This document shows, piece after piece, positions 48,551 through 58,035 of a stretch of 64,000 nucleotides of DNA. The notes below the pieces were generated by a model. The model saw only the letters and a list, made by a program, of their open reading frames with translations. It was not told the DNA's origin and made no database searches. The stretch covers positions 1 through 64,000 of the forward strand of contig NZ_FOCO01000013.1 of NCBI RefSeq assembly GCF_900110135.1, read 5' to 3'. This DNA comes from Pseudorhodobacter antarcticus (lineage in GTDB: Bacteria > Pseudomonadota > Alphaproteobacteria > Rhodobacterales > Rhodobacteraceae). The stretch's first letter is position 1. Each line of letters opens with the position of its first letter. A program made the translations under genes and the position numbers.

Positions 48551-49335
48551 TACAGTCGCGCCGCAAGGTCGGCTAGGCGATCATGCGCAGTCAGATCCGC
48601 GCGCATCGGCGTGATCGCGATGTAATCTTCCATATTTGCACGCACGTCCGTTCCGGGCCCACTGTCTACCGCTTGCGCGCCACCTTTAATCCACAAAAAA
48701 CGTCGCCCGTTTGGCGCGTGGTGCGGCTCCACCCCGAAATAGGTGCCGGGCCGCCAGCCTTGGGCCACCACTTGGCTGCCTTTTACATCTGCGGCGGGGC
48801 AGGGCGGAAAATTGATATTGTAAAACAACTGGTAATCATCATTCGTGTCCCATAGCCCTTTGTCCAGCAAAGCACGCACAACGCTTGCACCATGCACCCG
48901 CGCGCCTTCAAACGGATCATCAAGCGGCTGCGTGCGCGGGCCCAAAAACTGCGACAGCGCAATTGCTGGAATGCCTTGCAGCGCCGCCTCCATCGCGCCC
49001 CCAATCGTGCCTGAATACAGCACGTTTTGCCCCGCATTATTGCCTCGGTTCACCCCAGACAGCACCAAATCAGGGCGGCCATGCGTCATCACGTCATAAA
49101 TCCCAGCCAGCACACAATCGGCCGGGCTTCCCTCTGCTGCAAACCGCCTTGGCCCCAATTCCGCAATCATCATCGGGTGGGTATAGCTGATGCAATGGCC
49201 AACGCCGGATTGTTCAAACGCAGGGGCCACGGTCCACACTTCGCCCTGATCGCCCGCGATCTCATGCGCGATCTCCAGCAACACCTCTAGGCCCGGCGCG
49301 TTGATCCCGTCATCGTTCGTCACCAAAATGCGCAT
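48550..49335 (-). CDS. surE: 5'/3'-nucleotidase SurE
   Basis: Metal-dependent nucleotidase active on nucleoside monophosphates, linked to stress survival. 261 residues. The N terminus [15 protein letters not shown] holds the metal-binding Asp-Asp, with GTPADC-like [16 protein letters not shown] and [11 protein letters not shown]. First gene of the surE-pcm-nlpD operon. In relatives serS often lies upstream; it is not here. Confidence 0.94.
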   Translation of the reverse strand: MRILVTNDDGINAPGLEVLLEIAHEIAGDQGEVWTVAPAFEQSGVGHCISYTHPMMIAELGPRRFAAEGSPADCVLAGIYDVMTHGRPDLVLSGVNRGNNAGQNVLYSGTIGGAMEAALQGIPAIALSQFLGPRTQPLDDPFEGARVHGASVVRALLDKGLWDTNDDYQLFYNINFPPCPAADVKGSQVVAQGWRPGTYFGVEPHHAPNGRRFLWIKGGAQAVDSGPGTDVRANMEDYIAITPMRADLTAHDRLADLAARL

Positions 49336-49566
49336 GTTGCCCCCTATATCTTGTGTACTTGATTAGACGAGGCGTGCGCCCCGGTAAAGTGCGCAAGCCG
49401 GGATTGATGTGTAAACCGTGCGGAATAGGTCGATTTTGGCACGGTTTATGCGGATCAGGAAACGGGGGGTGCATTTTGTCGCCAAAGTCTTTGGGTTTAC
49501 GCTTGGCGCGCAGGGAAAGCTGTGGTTTGAAAAGGAAAACCCGCCGCCGACAATATACCGGAGAAG

Positions 49567-50937
49567 ATGATGACCGCGCTGACCTGCTTCAAGGCCTATG
49601 ATATTCGCGGCCGGCTGGGGGCAGAGCTGAACGCAGAGATTGCCGAACGTATTGCGCGTGCTTTTGCCCAAGTTTTGGGGGCGGAGCGCGTTGTCGTTGG
49701 GCATGATCCACGCCAATCATCGGCAGAATTGATCGCGGCAGTCAAAACCGGGCTGGTAAAGGCGGGGGTGGAGGTGTTGGACCTTGGACTGTGCGGTACC
49801 GAAGAAATGTATCACGCCACCAGCTATTTTGAGGCGGACGGTGGTATTGAAGTGACTGCCTCACACAATCCGATGGATTACAATGGGATGAAGCTGGTCG
49901 GCAAAGGCTCGCGCCCTTTGGACCCCGGAACGGATATGCATGCGATCAGGGCATTGGCCGAAGCAGGCAATTTTGCGCCCGAAAAACCGGGCGGCGAGGT
50001 GCGGCCAGCCAAAGCAGCGCGCGGGGCCTATGTGCGTGCCGTGTTGTCCTTTATCGATGTCACTGCCCTGCGCCCCATGAAAATTCTGGTCAATGCGGGC
50101 AACGGGGCGGCTGGTCCCACGTTTGATGAATTGGCAACAGCGCTGTCAAAACGTCGCGCGCCCCTATCATTCATCTGTCTGAACCACGAACCGGATGGCA
50201 GCTTTCCCAACGGTATTCCCAATCCGTTGCTGCCCGAAAATCAACCGATGACTGCAAACGCCGTGCTGGCGGCGGGCGCGGACCTTGGCATCGCGTGGGA
50301 CGGTGATTTTGATCGCTGTTTCTTGTTTGATCATCTGGGCCGCTTTGTGCCGGGCGAATACATCGTCGGGCTGCTGGCAGAGGTGTTTTTGGCCAAGGAA
50401 CCCGGCGCGAAAATTATCCATGACCCCCGCGTTTTGTGGAATACGGTTGATGTTGTGACCCGTTTGGGCGGCACCCCGTTGATGGCGCGCACGGGCCACG
50501 CGTACCTTAAACAAGCCATGCGCGATACTGGTGCCGTCTATGGTGGCGAGATGTCGGCGCATCACTATTTCCGCGATTTTGCCTGCTGCGACAGCGGGAT
50601 GATCCCTTGGCTTTTGATTGTTGAATTGATGTCGCGGCGGGGCGTTTCCTTGGCCGATTTGGTCAGCGCGCGGATGGCGGCGTTCCCATCGTCGGGTGAG
50701 ATTAACTTTCACAGCGATGACCCGGCAGGCGCGCGGGACCGTGTTTTGGCCGATTTGGCGGGGCAGGTGATTGCGCGTGACGACACAGATGGATTGTCCT
50801 TGGACATGGGGGATTGGCGGTTGAACTTGCGAACATCCAACACCGAAACCTTGCTGCGGCTGAACGTAGAATCGCGTGGTGATCCTGTAAAACTTGCCAA
50901 TGCCGTGGCGCGCCTGCGCGGACTGATCCAAAGGTAA
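49567..50937 (+). CDS. manB: Phosphomannomutase/phosphoglucomutase
   Basis: Interconverts hexose 1- and 6-phosphates for GDP-mannose and other surface sugars. 456 residues. The active-site Ser is S99 in EVTASHNPMDYNGMK, the metal site AWDGDFDRC and the sugar loop GEMSAHHYFRDF are present, and the C-terminal phosphate-binding RTSNTETLLRLN follows. GGAGAAG lies just before ATG 49567; ATG 49570 is equally possible. Transcribed alone, with about 230 bases of non-coding sequence upstream. Confidence 0.93.
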   Translation: MMTALTCFKAYDIRGRLGAELNAEIAERIARAFAQVLGAERVVVGHDPRQSSAELIAAVKTGLVKAGVEVLDLGLCGTEEMYHATSYFEADGGIEVTASHNPMDYNGMKLVGKGSRPLDPGTDMHAIRALAEAGNFAPEKPGGEVRPAKAARGAYVRAVLSFIDVTALRPMKILVNAGNGAAGPTFDELATALSKRRAPLSFICLNHEPDGSFPNGIPNPLLPENQPMTANAVLAAGADLGIAWDGDFDRCFLFDHLGRFVPGEYIVGLLAEVFLAKEPGAKIIHDPRVLWNTVDVVTRLGGTPLMARTGHAYLKQAMRDTGAVYGGEMSAHHYFRDFACCDSGMIPWLLIVELMSRRGVSLADLVSARMAAFPSSGEINFHSDDPAGARDRVLADLAGQVIARDDTDGLSLDMGDWRLNLRTSNTETLLRLNVESRGDPVKLANAVARLRGLIQR

Positions 50938-51960
50938 GTTCAGGGATTGGGCTGACATCAAATATCGCGTTTGCGGAATTGGTTTTGGCGCCGCCATGCT
51001 GGTTAGAACGCAAATGGATTGGGCGGCGTCCCAATCAATCAGTTTTTGCAGTCACAAACACTGATGAACATCAGATATACACCCGAAGCAGGGGCAGCAG
51101 CTTTGCTGATCAAGCATAAAAAAGGATGCCAAAAGGTGCCCATCATGCCTTTGACGTTTAGCGCGCAAAGGCGCGGGTGCAGCATGCGATGACGGCGGGG
51201 TTTGACCACCCTATCGCGCGACACGCGGCCAATGTTCAAAATCAATATGGCTCTGCAGAGTGAGGTGCTTTGCTGGCTGCGCAACTTTTCTGATAATAAT
51301 GTTGTATCTTGGGCGTGAAATGATCGCTCTTAGCGGCTTGGACCCAGCCCACTACAAAACATAGATGCCATATGTTTCAATATCTTATAAGATGTATCCG
51401 TTATTTCGCATGCAGCAATGCGCATGGCGATCATCGCGGCCAGCGGATTGCTCGAAGCGGCAATGCCTGACGGTGGCAATAACCTTGTGACCTCAGCCTA
51501 GGGAATTCATTCGGGCATTGCGTGTCCCGGTTCTGCCATGTCGATTCGTGCTGAGGCGGTGGATTTTGCAGATTTGCAAACCGCTGATAAGGCAGCCGTT
51601 GCTGGTGGGCAGATGAAATTTATGACAAACGATAGCGCTTTTGTGCCTGCGCATGTGAAGAATTTTGTGCCCCACTTGCGCAGGCTAGAACGGGCGGATG
51701 CCAAATTTACTTTCGCCGCGCGCGCTTTCGGGACAACGCTGTTGCCACGAACTTGTTGCAATTGTGGGTTCAAATCACAGCGACATCACGCGCGAACCGC
51801 GTGTCGATCGAGGGATCGTTCACCACACCTTTGTTATCCAGAATGATCTTCATCGCGCGTGGCACCTGATGCGCACGATTTAGGTGCAATCGGTGGTCCC
51901 GAAACCTTGGCGCGCGCGCCCTGCAATGCTAAAAGACCACAAGGTTGAGGGAGGTTACGA
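50938..51960. other. About 1 kb without a confident gene, possible gene remnant
   Basis: No open frame here looks like a normal gene. One plus-strand frame is suggestive: ATG 51418 starts MRMAIIAASGLLEAAMPDGG, meets an amber codon at 51499-51501, and continues in frame as a protein-like stretch to about 51846. On the minus strand a 27-codon stretch near 51776-51856 also looks protein-like. Neither is recognised. The AT content around 51290-51420 appears higher than in the neighbours. Best read as an eroded gene or accessory remnant. Confidence 0.4.
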
Positions 51961-52851
51961 ATGACTGAGATGCTGGAAAACGAACGTAACACCGCCGCCG
52001 CATGGTTCAAAACCCTGCGCGATGATATTGTATCTGCCTTTGAAGCGTTGGAAGATCGCCAAACCGCTGGCCCCATCGCCCATCTGCCTGCGGGTAGGTT
52101 TGAGGTAACAAACACCAAACGCGACGCCGAGGATGGTTCTGATGCGGGCGGTGGTTTGATGTCGGTGATGCGCAGTGGCCGGGTGTTCGAAAAGGTTGGT
52201 GTCAACATCTCCACCGTTTATGGCGCGCTGGCCCCACCAGCGCAAAAGGCAATGGCCGCACGCGGTGTGCCAGGGATGGACCGCGATCCCAGATTTTGGG
52301 CATCGGGCATCAGCCTTGTCGCGCATATGCAAAACCCACATGCGCCAGCGGTTCACATGAACACTCGGATGTTTTGGACCCCGCATGCGTGGTGGTTTGG
52401 CGGCGGGTCGGACCTAAACCCCTGCATTGAATATGCGGCCGACACACAGCATTTTCATGACACACAAAAAGCCCATCTTGCCCCACATGGCGATGATCTG
52501 TACCCAAAGTTGAAAGAATGGGCGGATGAGTATTTTTACATCCCACACCGCAATCGTGCGCGTGGTGTTGGTGGCATTTTCATGGACGATCGCAATACGG
52601 GCGATTGGGCCGCAGATTTCGCGCTGACCCAAGATATTGGCCGGGCGTTTTTGCCTGCTTTTGTGCCTTTGATTGATCTGCGCCGCGATACCGCTTGGAC
52701 CGATGCCGACAAAGACACCCAGTTAATCCACCGCGGGCTCTACGCAGAATATAATTTGGTGTACGACCGTGGCACCAAGTTTGGCCTTGCCACCGGTCAT
52801 GACGCCAACGCGGTGTTGATGAGCTTGCCACCGTTGGCCAAATGGATTTGA
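51961..52851 (+). CDS. hemF: Oxygen-dependent coproporphyrinogen III oxidase
   Basis: Decarboxylates coproporphyrinogen III to protoporphyrinogen IX with oxygen in haem (and bacteriochlorophyll) synthesis. 296 residues. Seen: GGGLMSVMRSGRVFEKVGVN, HMNTRMFW and WFGGGSDLNPC, FYIPHRNRARGVGGIFMDD and the late NLVYDRGTKFGLATG. A strong GGGAGG precedes ATG 51961. Overlaps idi by ten bases. Confidence 0.95.
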   Translation: MTEMLENERNTAAAWFKTLRDDIVSAFEALEDRQTAGPIAHLPAGRFEVTNTKRDAEDGSDAGGGLMSVMRSGRVFEKVGVNISTVYGALAPPAQKAMAARGVPGMDRDPRFWASGISLVAHMQNPHAPAVHMNTRMFWTPHAWWFGGGSDLNPCIEYAADTQHFHDTQKAHLAPHGDDLYPKLKEWADEYFYIPHRNRARGVGGIFMDDRNTGDWAADFALTQDIGRAFLPAFVPLIDLRRDTAWTDADKDTQLIHRGLYAEYNLVYDRGTKFGLATGHDANAVLMSLPPLAKWI

Positions 52852-53369
52852 TCCCCGCATGGTTGGACGGGGTCTTGCAACCCGTTGAAAAGCTGGCCGT
52901 GCATCAACGCGGCCTGCGCCACAAAGCGATATCGGTATTTGTGCTGTGTGGCGATGCCGTGCTGATCCAGCAACGTGCAGCGGAAAAATACCACACACCA
53001 GGCCTGTGGGCCAACACCTGCTGCACCCATCCGCATTGGGGGGAGGACGATTTGGGCTGTGCCAACAGACGGTTGGAGCAGGAATTGGGCATAAAAGGCC
53101 TTGATCTGCGCGCTGTGGGTGAGGTGGAATACCGCGCCGATGTAGGCGGTGGGTTGATTGAACATGAATTGGTGCAAGTGTTCACCGCCCAAACGGCGCA
53201 GTCGCTGCCAACCGCGTTAAACCCCGAAGAGGTGCAAGCCGCCCGTTGGGTGCCCCTTACCGATCTGATGGCGGAAATCGCAGCGGATCCCGCGCCTTTC
53301 ACACCGTGGCTGCGAATTTATCTGGACCAGCACCGCACTCAGATTTTTGGCACAACTGCACAGCTTTAG
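52842..53369 (+). CDS. idi: Isopentenyl-diphosphate delta-isomerase, type 1
   Basis: Interconverts IPP and DMAPP for isoprenoids, quinones and carotenoids. 175 residues, Nudix fold. The catalytic Cys is in NTCCTHPH (about 58-65), the Nudix helix in CANRRLEQELGI, and the Glu of IEHELVQVF completes the site. ATG 52842 lies inside the end of hemF. Pairing of haem and isoprenoid genes fits an organism from a phototrophic lineage. Confidence 0.94.
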   Translation: MDLIPAWLDGVLQPVEKLAVHQRGLRHKAISVFVLCGDAVLIQQRAAEKYHTPGLWANTCCTHPHWGEDDLGCANRRLEQELGIKGLDLRAVGEVEYRADVGGGLIEHELVQVFTAQTAQSLPTALNPEEVQAARWVPLTDLMAEIAADPAPFTPWLRIYLDQHRTQIFGTTAQL

Positions 53370-53424
53370 GGCTGGAAATCGCTTTTGCGCCACGGCAAGC
53401 TGCCCCAACAATTGGGGGACAACA

Positions 53425-54840
53425 ATGCAAAATGCAAATGAGATGTGGCCGTTGGTCGACGCACATGCCGCCGATTTCAAAGCGCTTGCGGACCGCGTGT
53501 TCGACACGCCCGAGGTGGCCTATACAGAAACACAATCCTGCGCTGCGCATTTGGCGCAATTGCAAGCATCGGGCGCGCGGATTACGCAAAATTTGGCGGG
53601 TATCCCGACAGCAGTGATGGGCGAATGGGGGGCTGGTGGTCCCGTGATTGCGATTTTGGGCGAATATGATGCGCTGCCTGCCTTGGGGCAAGTTCCTGGC
53701 GTGGCAGAGCCACAACCGCTTGGTTATGCAGGCCACGGCTGTGGCCATAATCTATTGGGATCAGCATCAATGTTGGCCGCGGTCGCCTTGCGCGATTGGT
53801 TGCTGCAAACGGGTCGTCCCGGTCGCGTGCGCTATTACGGTTGCCCGGCCGAAGAAGGCGGGGCCGCCAAAGCGTTTATGGTGCGGGCCGGATCGTTTGC
53901 CGATGTGGACGCCGCAATCACTTGGCATCCCAATGATTTCACAGGAATTATGCCGCCCCGTGCGCTGGCCAATATGCGGATTGATTTCACCTTTCATGGC
54001 CGCGCGGCGCATGCAGCAGGCTCTCCGGAACTTGGTCGGTCAGGGCTGGATGCGGTGGAATTGATGAATGTCGGTGTCAATTACATGCGCGAACATATGC
54101 CAGATGATGCGCGCGTGCATTACGCTTATCTGGATGCAGGCGGCGAGGCACCGAATGTGGTGCAAGCCCGCGCCACGGTGCGTCAGTTGATCCGGGCATC
54201 CAGCAACGCAGGCCTGCGTGAATTGGTCGGGCGGGTGCGCAAAATTGGCGATGGTGCCGCGTTGATGACCGAAACCCGCGTTGAAGCGAAAGTGGTTTCT
54301 GCCGTATCCGCAATGCTGTCATCGCCCGTGTTGGAACGCGCGATGGAGGCTGAGATTTTTGCGATTGGCGCACCTGATTTTGATGCAACTGATCATGATT
54401 TTGCGGCGGCGATTCAAGCCACGCTGACGGACGCGCATATCGCCGATACGTTCTGGAGGTCAGGCAAGGCGGTTGTGCCGGGCAAGATGTTGGCCGATTA
54501 TGTGGTCAAGCTGGCCGATATGCCGCCTGCGGGGGCCGGATCCACCGATGTCACCGATGTTAGTTGGGCCGTGCCTACGGTGCAGGCCTATGTTGCGACT
54601 TGTGCCATCGGGACGCCGTTTCACAGTTGGCAATTGACCGCGCAAGGCAAATCGGCCGCCGCCCATAAAGGCATGATCCACGCCGCCAAAATCATGGCGG
54701 CCACCGCGCGCGCGCTGATCGTGGACCCGGATTTGCTAGCGGCAGCGCAATCCGAACACGCCGCCAACCTTGCCAAGACCCCTTACATCTGCCCATTGGA
54801 CCACGATGTGATGCCGCCCATCCCCGCCGTAAAAGGATAA
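53425..54840 (+). CDS. M20 family amidohydrolase, AbgB-like
   Basis: 471 residues. Metallo-aminoacylase/carboxypeptidase fold with GEYDALPALGQV, AGHGCGHNLLG (metal His-Cys), CPAEEGGAAKAFM (catalytic Glu), ITWHPND, and a dimerisation domain with FHGRAAHAAGSPELGRSGLDAVE. Closest in look to the p-aminobenzoyl-glutamate hydrolase AbgB group. ATG 53425 follows GGGGGAC; the frame upstream to 53347 overlaps idi. Cytoplasmic; substrate unproven. Confidence 0.88.
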   Translation: MQNANEMWPLVDAHAADFKALADRVFDTPEVAYTETQSCAAHLAQLQASGARITQNLAGIPTAVMGEWGAGGPVIAILGEYDALPALGQVPGVAEPQPLGYAGHGCGHNLLGSASMLAAVALRDWLLQTGRPGRVRYYGCPAEEGGAAKAFMVRAGSFADVDAAITWHPNDFTGIMPPRALANMRIDFTFHGRAAHAAGSPELGRSGLDAVELMNVGVNYMREHMPDDARVHYAYLDAGGEAPNVVQARATVRQLIRASSNAGLRELVGRVRKIGDGAALMTETRVEAKVVSAVSAMLSSPVLERAMEAEIFAIGAPDFDATDHDFAAAIQATLTDAHIADTFWRSGKAVVPGKMLADYVVKLADMPPAGAGSTDVTDVSWAVPTVQAYVATCAIGTPFHSWQLTAQGKSAAAHKGMIHAAKIMAATARALIVDPDLLAAAQSEHAANLAKTPYICPLDHDVMPPIPAVKG

Positions 54841-54843
54841 AAT

Positions 54844-55458
54844 ATGCAGCTTTATATTGCCAAAGGCACAATCTCGATTGCAGCGGCTTTGGTGCTGGAG
54901 GAGGCGGGTCTGGCCTATGATGCCATCGTGCTTGATTTTGCGACTGCGGCGCAAACCAAGCCTGACTATATGGCGGTGAACCCCAAAGGGCGCGTGCCCG
55001 CCCTGACCGTGCCGGACGGGATATTGACAGAAACCGGAGCCATTTTGGAATACATCGCAACGCTTGCACCGGCGGCTGGGTTGGCCCCCGCTGATGCGCT
55101 TAATGCCGCGCGGATGCGAGAGGTGATGTATTATATCGCCTCCACCATGCATGTGAACCATGCACATAAACTGCGCGGCACACGTTGGGCTGATCTGCCC
55201 GAAAGTCATGCAGATATGCGCGCCAAAGTCGCCCAAACAATGGCAGCCAGCTGCACATATCTTGAGGAAAACGTGGCGTTTTCCCCGTTTGTATTGGGTC
55301 CGCACATCAGTCTGGCCGATGCTTATCTTTATGTCGCTTGTACTTGGTTGGAAGGGGATAATGTGGATATTGCCGCTTATCCGCGTCTGGCCGCACATTT
55401 TGCGGCAATGGGTGCGCGGCCGTCGGTAAAGAAGCTGCGCGCGAATGATTGGATTTAG
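54844..55458 (+). CDS. Glutathione S-transferase family protein
   Basis: 204 residues. N-terminal thioredoxin-like domain with NPKGRVPALTVPDG (cis-Pro) and LTETGAILEYI (glutathione-binding Glu-Thr), then a helical C domain with SLADAYLYVACTWLE. Resembles the bacterial beta-class GSTs. Starts three bases after the M20 gene and is probably co-transcribed with it. Distinct from the GST in the leucine operon. Confidence 0.88.
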   Translation: MQLYIAKGTISIAAALVLEEAGLAYDAIVLDFATAAQTKPDYMAVNPKGRVPALTVPDGILTETGAILEYIATLAPAAGLAPADALNAARMREVMYYIASTMHVNHAHKLRGTRWADLPESHADMRAKVAQTMAASCTYLEENVAFSPFVLGPHISLADAYLYVACTWLEGDNVDIAAYPRLAAHFAAMGARPSVKKLRANDWI

Positions 55459-55724
55459 GATCGGGTTCGCTGGGCGCTGATGCGCCAAGGCTGCTTGTCT
55501 AAACGTGGCCTTGCCACACAGTTCGCTCTTATCAGGCGCAAATCATGGGGCGATTAAATGTCGATGCCCCTTGCCGCAGCCGCGCTTGACGGGGTTGGAC
55601 GATGGGCTGCGTGGGGTGCAAAACGCCGCCACAAAACCTAATGCGCCGCACGCGCTGCAGGTTGCCCATGGAGTGGTTCTGTGGCATCAAAGGTCCAACA
55701 GCAACCAAACCAATGAGTTCAGCC

Positions 55725-56378
55725 ATGACCGATTTTTCCGCCCGTCGGACCGTGATGGTCGATACACAGGTTCGCCCGTCAGATGTGACCAAATTTCCGA
55801 TCATCGAAGCGATGCTAACAGTGCCGCGCGAGCTGTATGTTGGGGCTGGGCAGCATGAGGCGGCATATATTGGCGAGAACCTGAAAATCGCGGCGGGGCG
55901 GGTTATTCTGGAACCGCGCAGTTTTGCAAAATTGCTAGAGGCGGTTGATGTGCAACCGGATGAGGCGGTGTTGGATCTGGGCTGCGGCTTTGGGTATTCG
56001 ACCGCCGTGGTAGCCCGGTTGGCGGAGGCGGTTGTTGCTGTAGAAGCAGACCCGGCGATGGCGCAAGATGCGCAGGGCCGATTGTCAGCGCAAGGTGTGG
56101 ACAACGCGGCCGTCATATCCGGCAGCTTGGCCGATGGCGCGGCCAAACATGGCCCCTATGATGTGATTTTGATCCAAGGCGCTGTTGAAATGGTGCCAGA
56201 CGCGTTGTTGGCGCAGCTAAAGCAGGGCGGGCGTATTGGTGCAGTGTTTATGGAAGGCCGTCTTGGGGTGGCCCGCGTGGGTCACATGGGGCCACAAGGT
56301 GTGACATGGCGGTACGCGTTCAACGCGTCGGCACCCGTGCTGCAAGGATTTACCAAAACGGCTGCTTTTGCTTTGTAA
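55725..56378 (+). CDS. Diverged protein-L-isoaspartate methyltransferase-like protein
   Basis: 217 residues. N terminus MVDTQVRPSDVTKFPIIEAML and SAM motif VLDLGCGFGYSTAVVARLA fit the Pcm superfamily, but the canonical substrate-binding GQTISQP is replaced by AYIGENL and EPRSF, so the target may differ. ATG 55725 (MTDFSARR) or ATG 55713 could be used. This gene commonly precedes tolC in the lineage. About 270 bases upstream hold no clear gene. The true pcm is at 47885. Confidence 0.82.
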   Translation: MTDFSARRTVMVDTQVRPSDVTKFPIIEAMLTVPRELYVGAGQHEAAYIGENLKIAAGRVILEPRSFAKLLEAVDVQPDEAVLDLGCGFGYSTAVVARLAEAVVAVEADPAMAQDAQGRLSAQGVDNAAVISGSLADGAAKHGPYDVILIQGAVEMVPDALLAQLKQGGRIGAVFMEGRLGVARVGHMGPQGVTWRYAFNASAPVLQGFTKTAAFAL

Positions 56379-56435
56379 GCAGTCAAGGACCGGGCGTAAC
56401 GCCGCGGCCCGATAATGATAACCGGAGTAAGGCAG

Positions 56436-57791
56436 ATGAAATCTTTTGGCACTTGGTTGCGGGTTGGCGTTTTGGGTGTGGCATTGGGCCTGCCACACGC
56501 TGTTTGGGCCGAAAGCCTTGCCGATGCGTTGATCGCGGCTTACCGAAACTCCAACATTTTGGATCAAAACCGCGCTGTGCTGCGGGCCGCGGATGAAGAT
56601 GTGGCAATCGCCGTGTCCAGCCTGCGCCCCGTTTTGACGTTTCGCGCGGGCGGTGGATACACGCACACCCCAATAACCGAAGGGTTGAGCGGAACCATCA
56701 GCCTTTTGGCAGAGATGACTTTGTTTGATTTTGGGCGCAACGCTGCCACCATCGCCGCGCGCAAAGAGACGGTGCTTGCAACCCGTCAGGCCTTGATTGG
56801 GTTCGAACAGGATGTGCTGCTAAACGCGGTCAGCGCCTATGTCACATTGCAACAGCGCCAAGATGCCGTTGCCTTGCGCCAATCAAACTTGCGCTTGATA
56901 ACCCAAGAATTGCGTGCGGCCCAAGACCGGTTTGAGGTGGGCGAGATCACCCGAACCGATGTTGCGATTGCCGATTCGCGGCTCGCCTCTTCGCAGGCGG
57001 AACTGGCAACAGCGCAAGGCGATTTGGCCATCGCCCGCGAGACGTATAAGCTGGCTATAGGGAAAGCGCCCAAAACCCTAAGTCGCTTGCCCAAAATGCC
57101 GCGCACCGCCAATAATCTGGCCGAGGCGCAGACCGTCGCCAAGCGCACGCACCCCAGCATCCGCCAATTGCAGCACGAAGTGTCCGCAGCCGAGGCAGGC
57201 ATCGCGCTTGCAAAAGCCAATATGGGCCCCACCTTGACGGGAAATTTGGGCCTGACCGATGGCAGCAAAAAGGCTGATAGCTTTAGCGCATCTGTTACCC
57301 TGAACCAAACACTCTATGCCGGGGGGCGGCCATCGGCCTTTTACCGTCAGGCCTTGGCGCGGCGTGACATTGCGCAGGCGCAATTGCAGCAGACCACCGC
57401 CCAAATCATGCAGTCGGTTGGTGTTGCGTGGTCCAGTGTCGAAGTGGCGCAAGCCAGTATCGCCGCCAGCGATCGCCAGATCCGTTCGGCACAAACCGCC
57501 TATAATGGGGTGAGCGAGGAAGCAAAGTTGGGCTCTCGGACAACCTTGGACGTGTTGAACGCCGAACAAGAATTGCTAAGCGCCCGGACAGCGCGGCTGT
57601 CGGCCCAGGCCGGCTATTATACAGGCGTCTACAGCCTGCTGGCGCGGATGGGGCTATTGACTGTCGATCATTTGCAGCTTGGGATTCCGACTTACGATCC
57701 AGATGCCTATTACAACGCGGTGAAATCCGCGCCAGTCACATCTTCCCAAGGCAAACGTCTGGACCGGGTGCTGAAAGCGATTGGCAACTGA
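56436..57791 (+). CDS. tolC: TolC family outer membrane channel protein
   Basis: Outer membrane exit duct for type I secretion and efflux. 451 residues with a signal peptide (cleavage after HAVWA, about residue 24). Two repeated halves of coiled helices are visible, with ESLADALIAAYRNSN at the mature N terminus, RLAVREAEVA-like segments and an NAEQELLSARTARL stretch in the second half. GGAGTAAGG precedes ATG 56436. It could export RTX proteins such as the one at 2171, if partners exist. Confidence 0.9.
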   Translation: MKSFGTWLRVGVLGVALGLPHAVWAESLADALIAAYRNSNILDQNRAVLRAADEDVAIAVSSLRPVLTFRAGGGYTHTPITEGLSGTISLLAEMTLFDFGRNAATIAARKETVLATRQALIGFEQDVLLNAVSAYVTLQQRQDAVALRQSNLRLITQELRAAQDRFEVGEITRTDVAIADSRLASSQAELATAQGDLAIARETYKLAIGKAPKTLSRLPKMPRTANNLAEAQTVAKRTHPSIRQLQHEVSAAEAGIALAKANMGPTLTGNLGLTDGSKKADSFSASVTLNQTLYAGGRPSAFYRQALARRDIAQAQLQQTTAQIMQSVGVAWSSVEVAQASIAASDRQIRSAQTAYNGVSEEAKLGSRTTLDVLNAEQELLSARTARLSAQAGYYTGVYSLLARMGLLTVDHLQLGIPTYDPDAYYNAVKSAPVTSSQGKRLDRVLKAIGN

Positions 57792-57815
57792 TATTGCCGC
57801 GCGCGTCAAACCTTG

Positions 57816-57853
57816 AAACCCCGTAAACCCACCGCAGGGTTTGCGGGTTTTCC
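57816..57853 (+). terminator. Intrinsic terminator after tolC
   Basis: AAACCCCGTAAACCC pairs with GGGTTTGCGGGTTTT across a short loop (one bulged C), followed by TTTCCTTT. It lies 25 bases after the tolC stop in plus orientation. The next gene starts at 58036 with its own leader. Confidence 0.8.
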
Positions 57854-58035
57854 TTTATTGTTTCCCAAACGCGCAAGATTGTTGAATTCGTCACCTTTTG
57901 CAAACCAACTGTCTGCCAATTCCTTGTCATGTGCGCGGCAAGTGGATAAACTTTCTTCCGTAATGGTGGTGGTCATGGCTGCTAAGGCATTAAACAGGTG
58001 TGGGGCCTTTGGTCGCGCTGGATGGGCAGGAAACT

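Noticed and set aside
49353-49601. Plus-strand open frame of 82 codons upstream of the phosphomannomutase gene
   Set aside because: Basic and low-information, overlaps the mutase start, no Shine-Dalgarno or family look.
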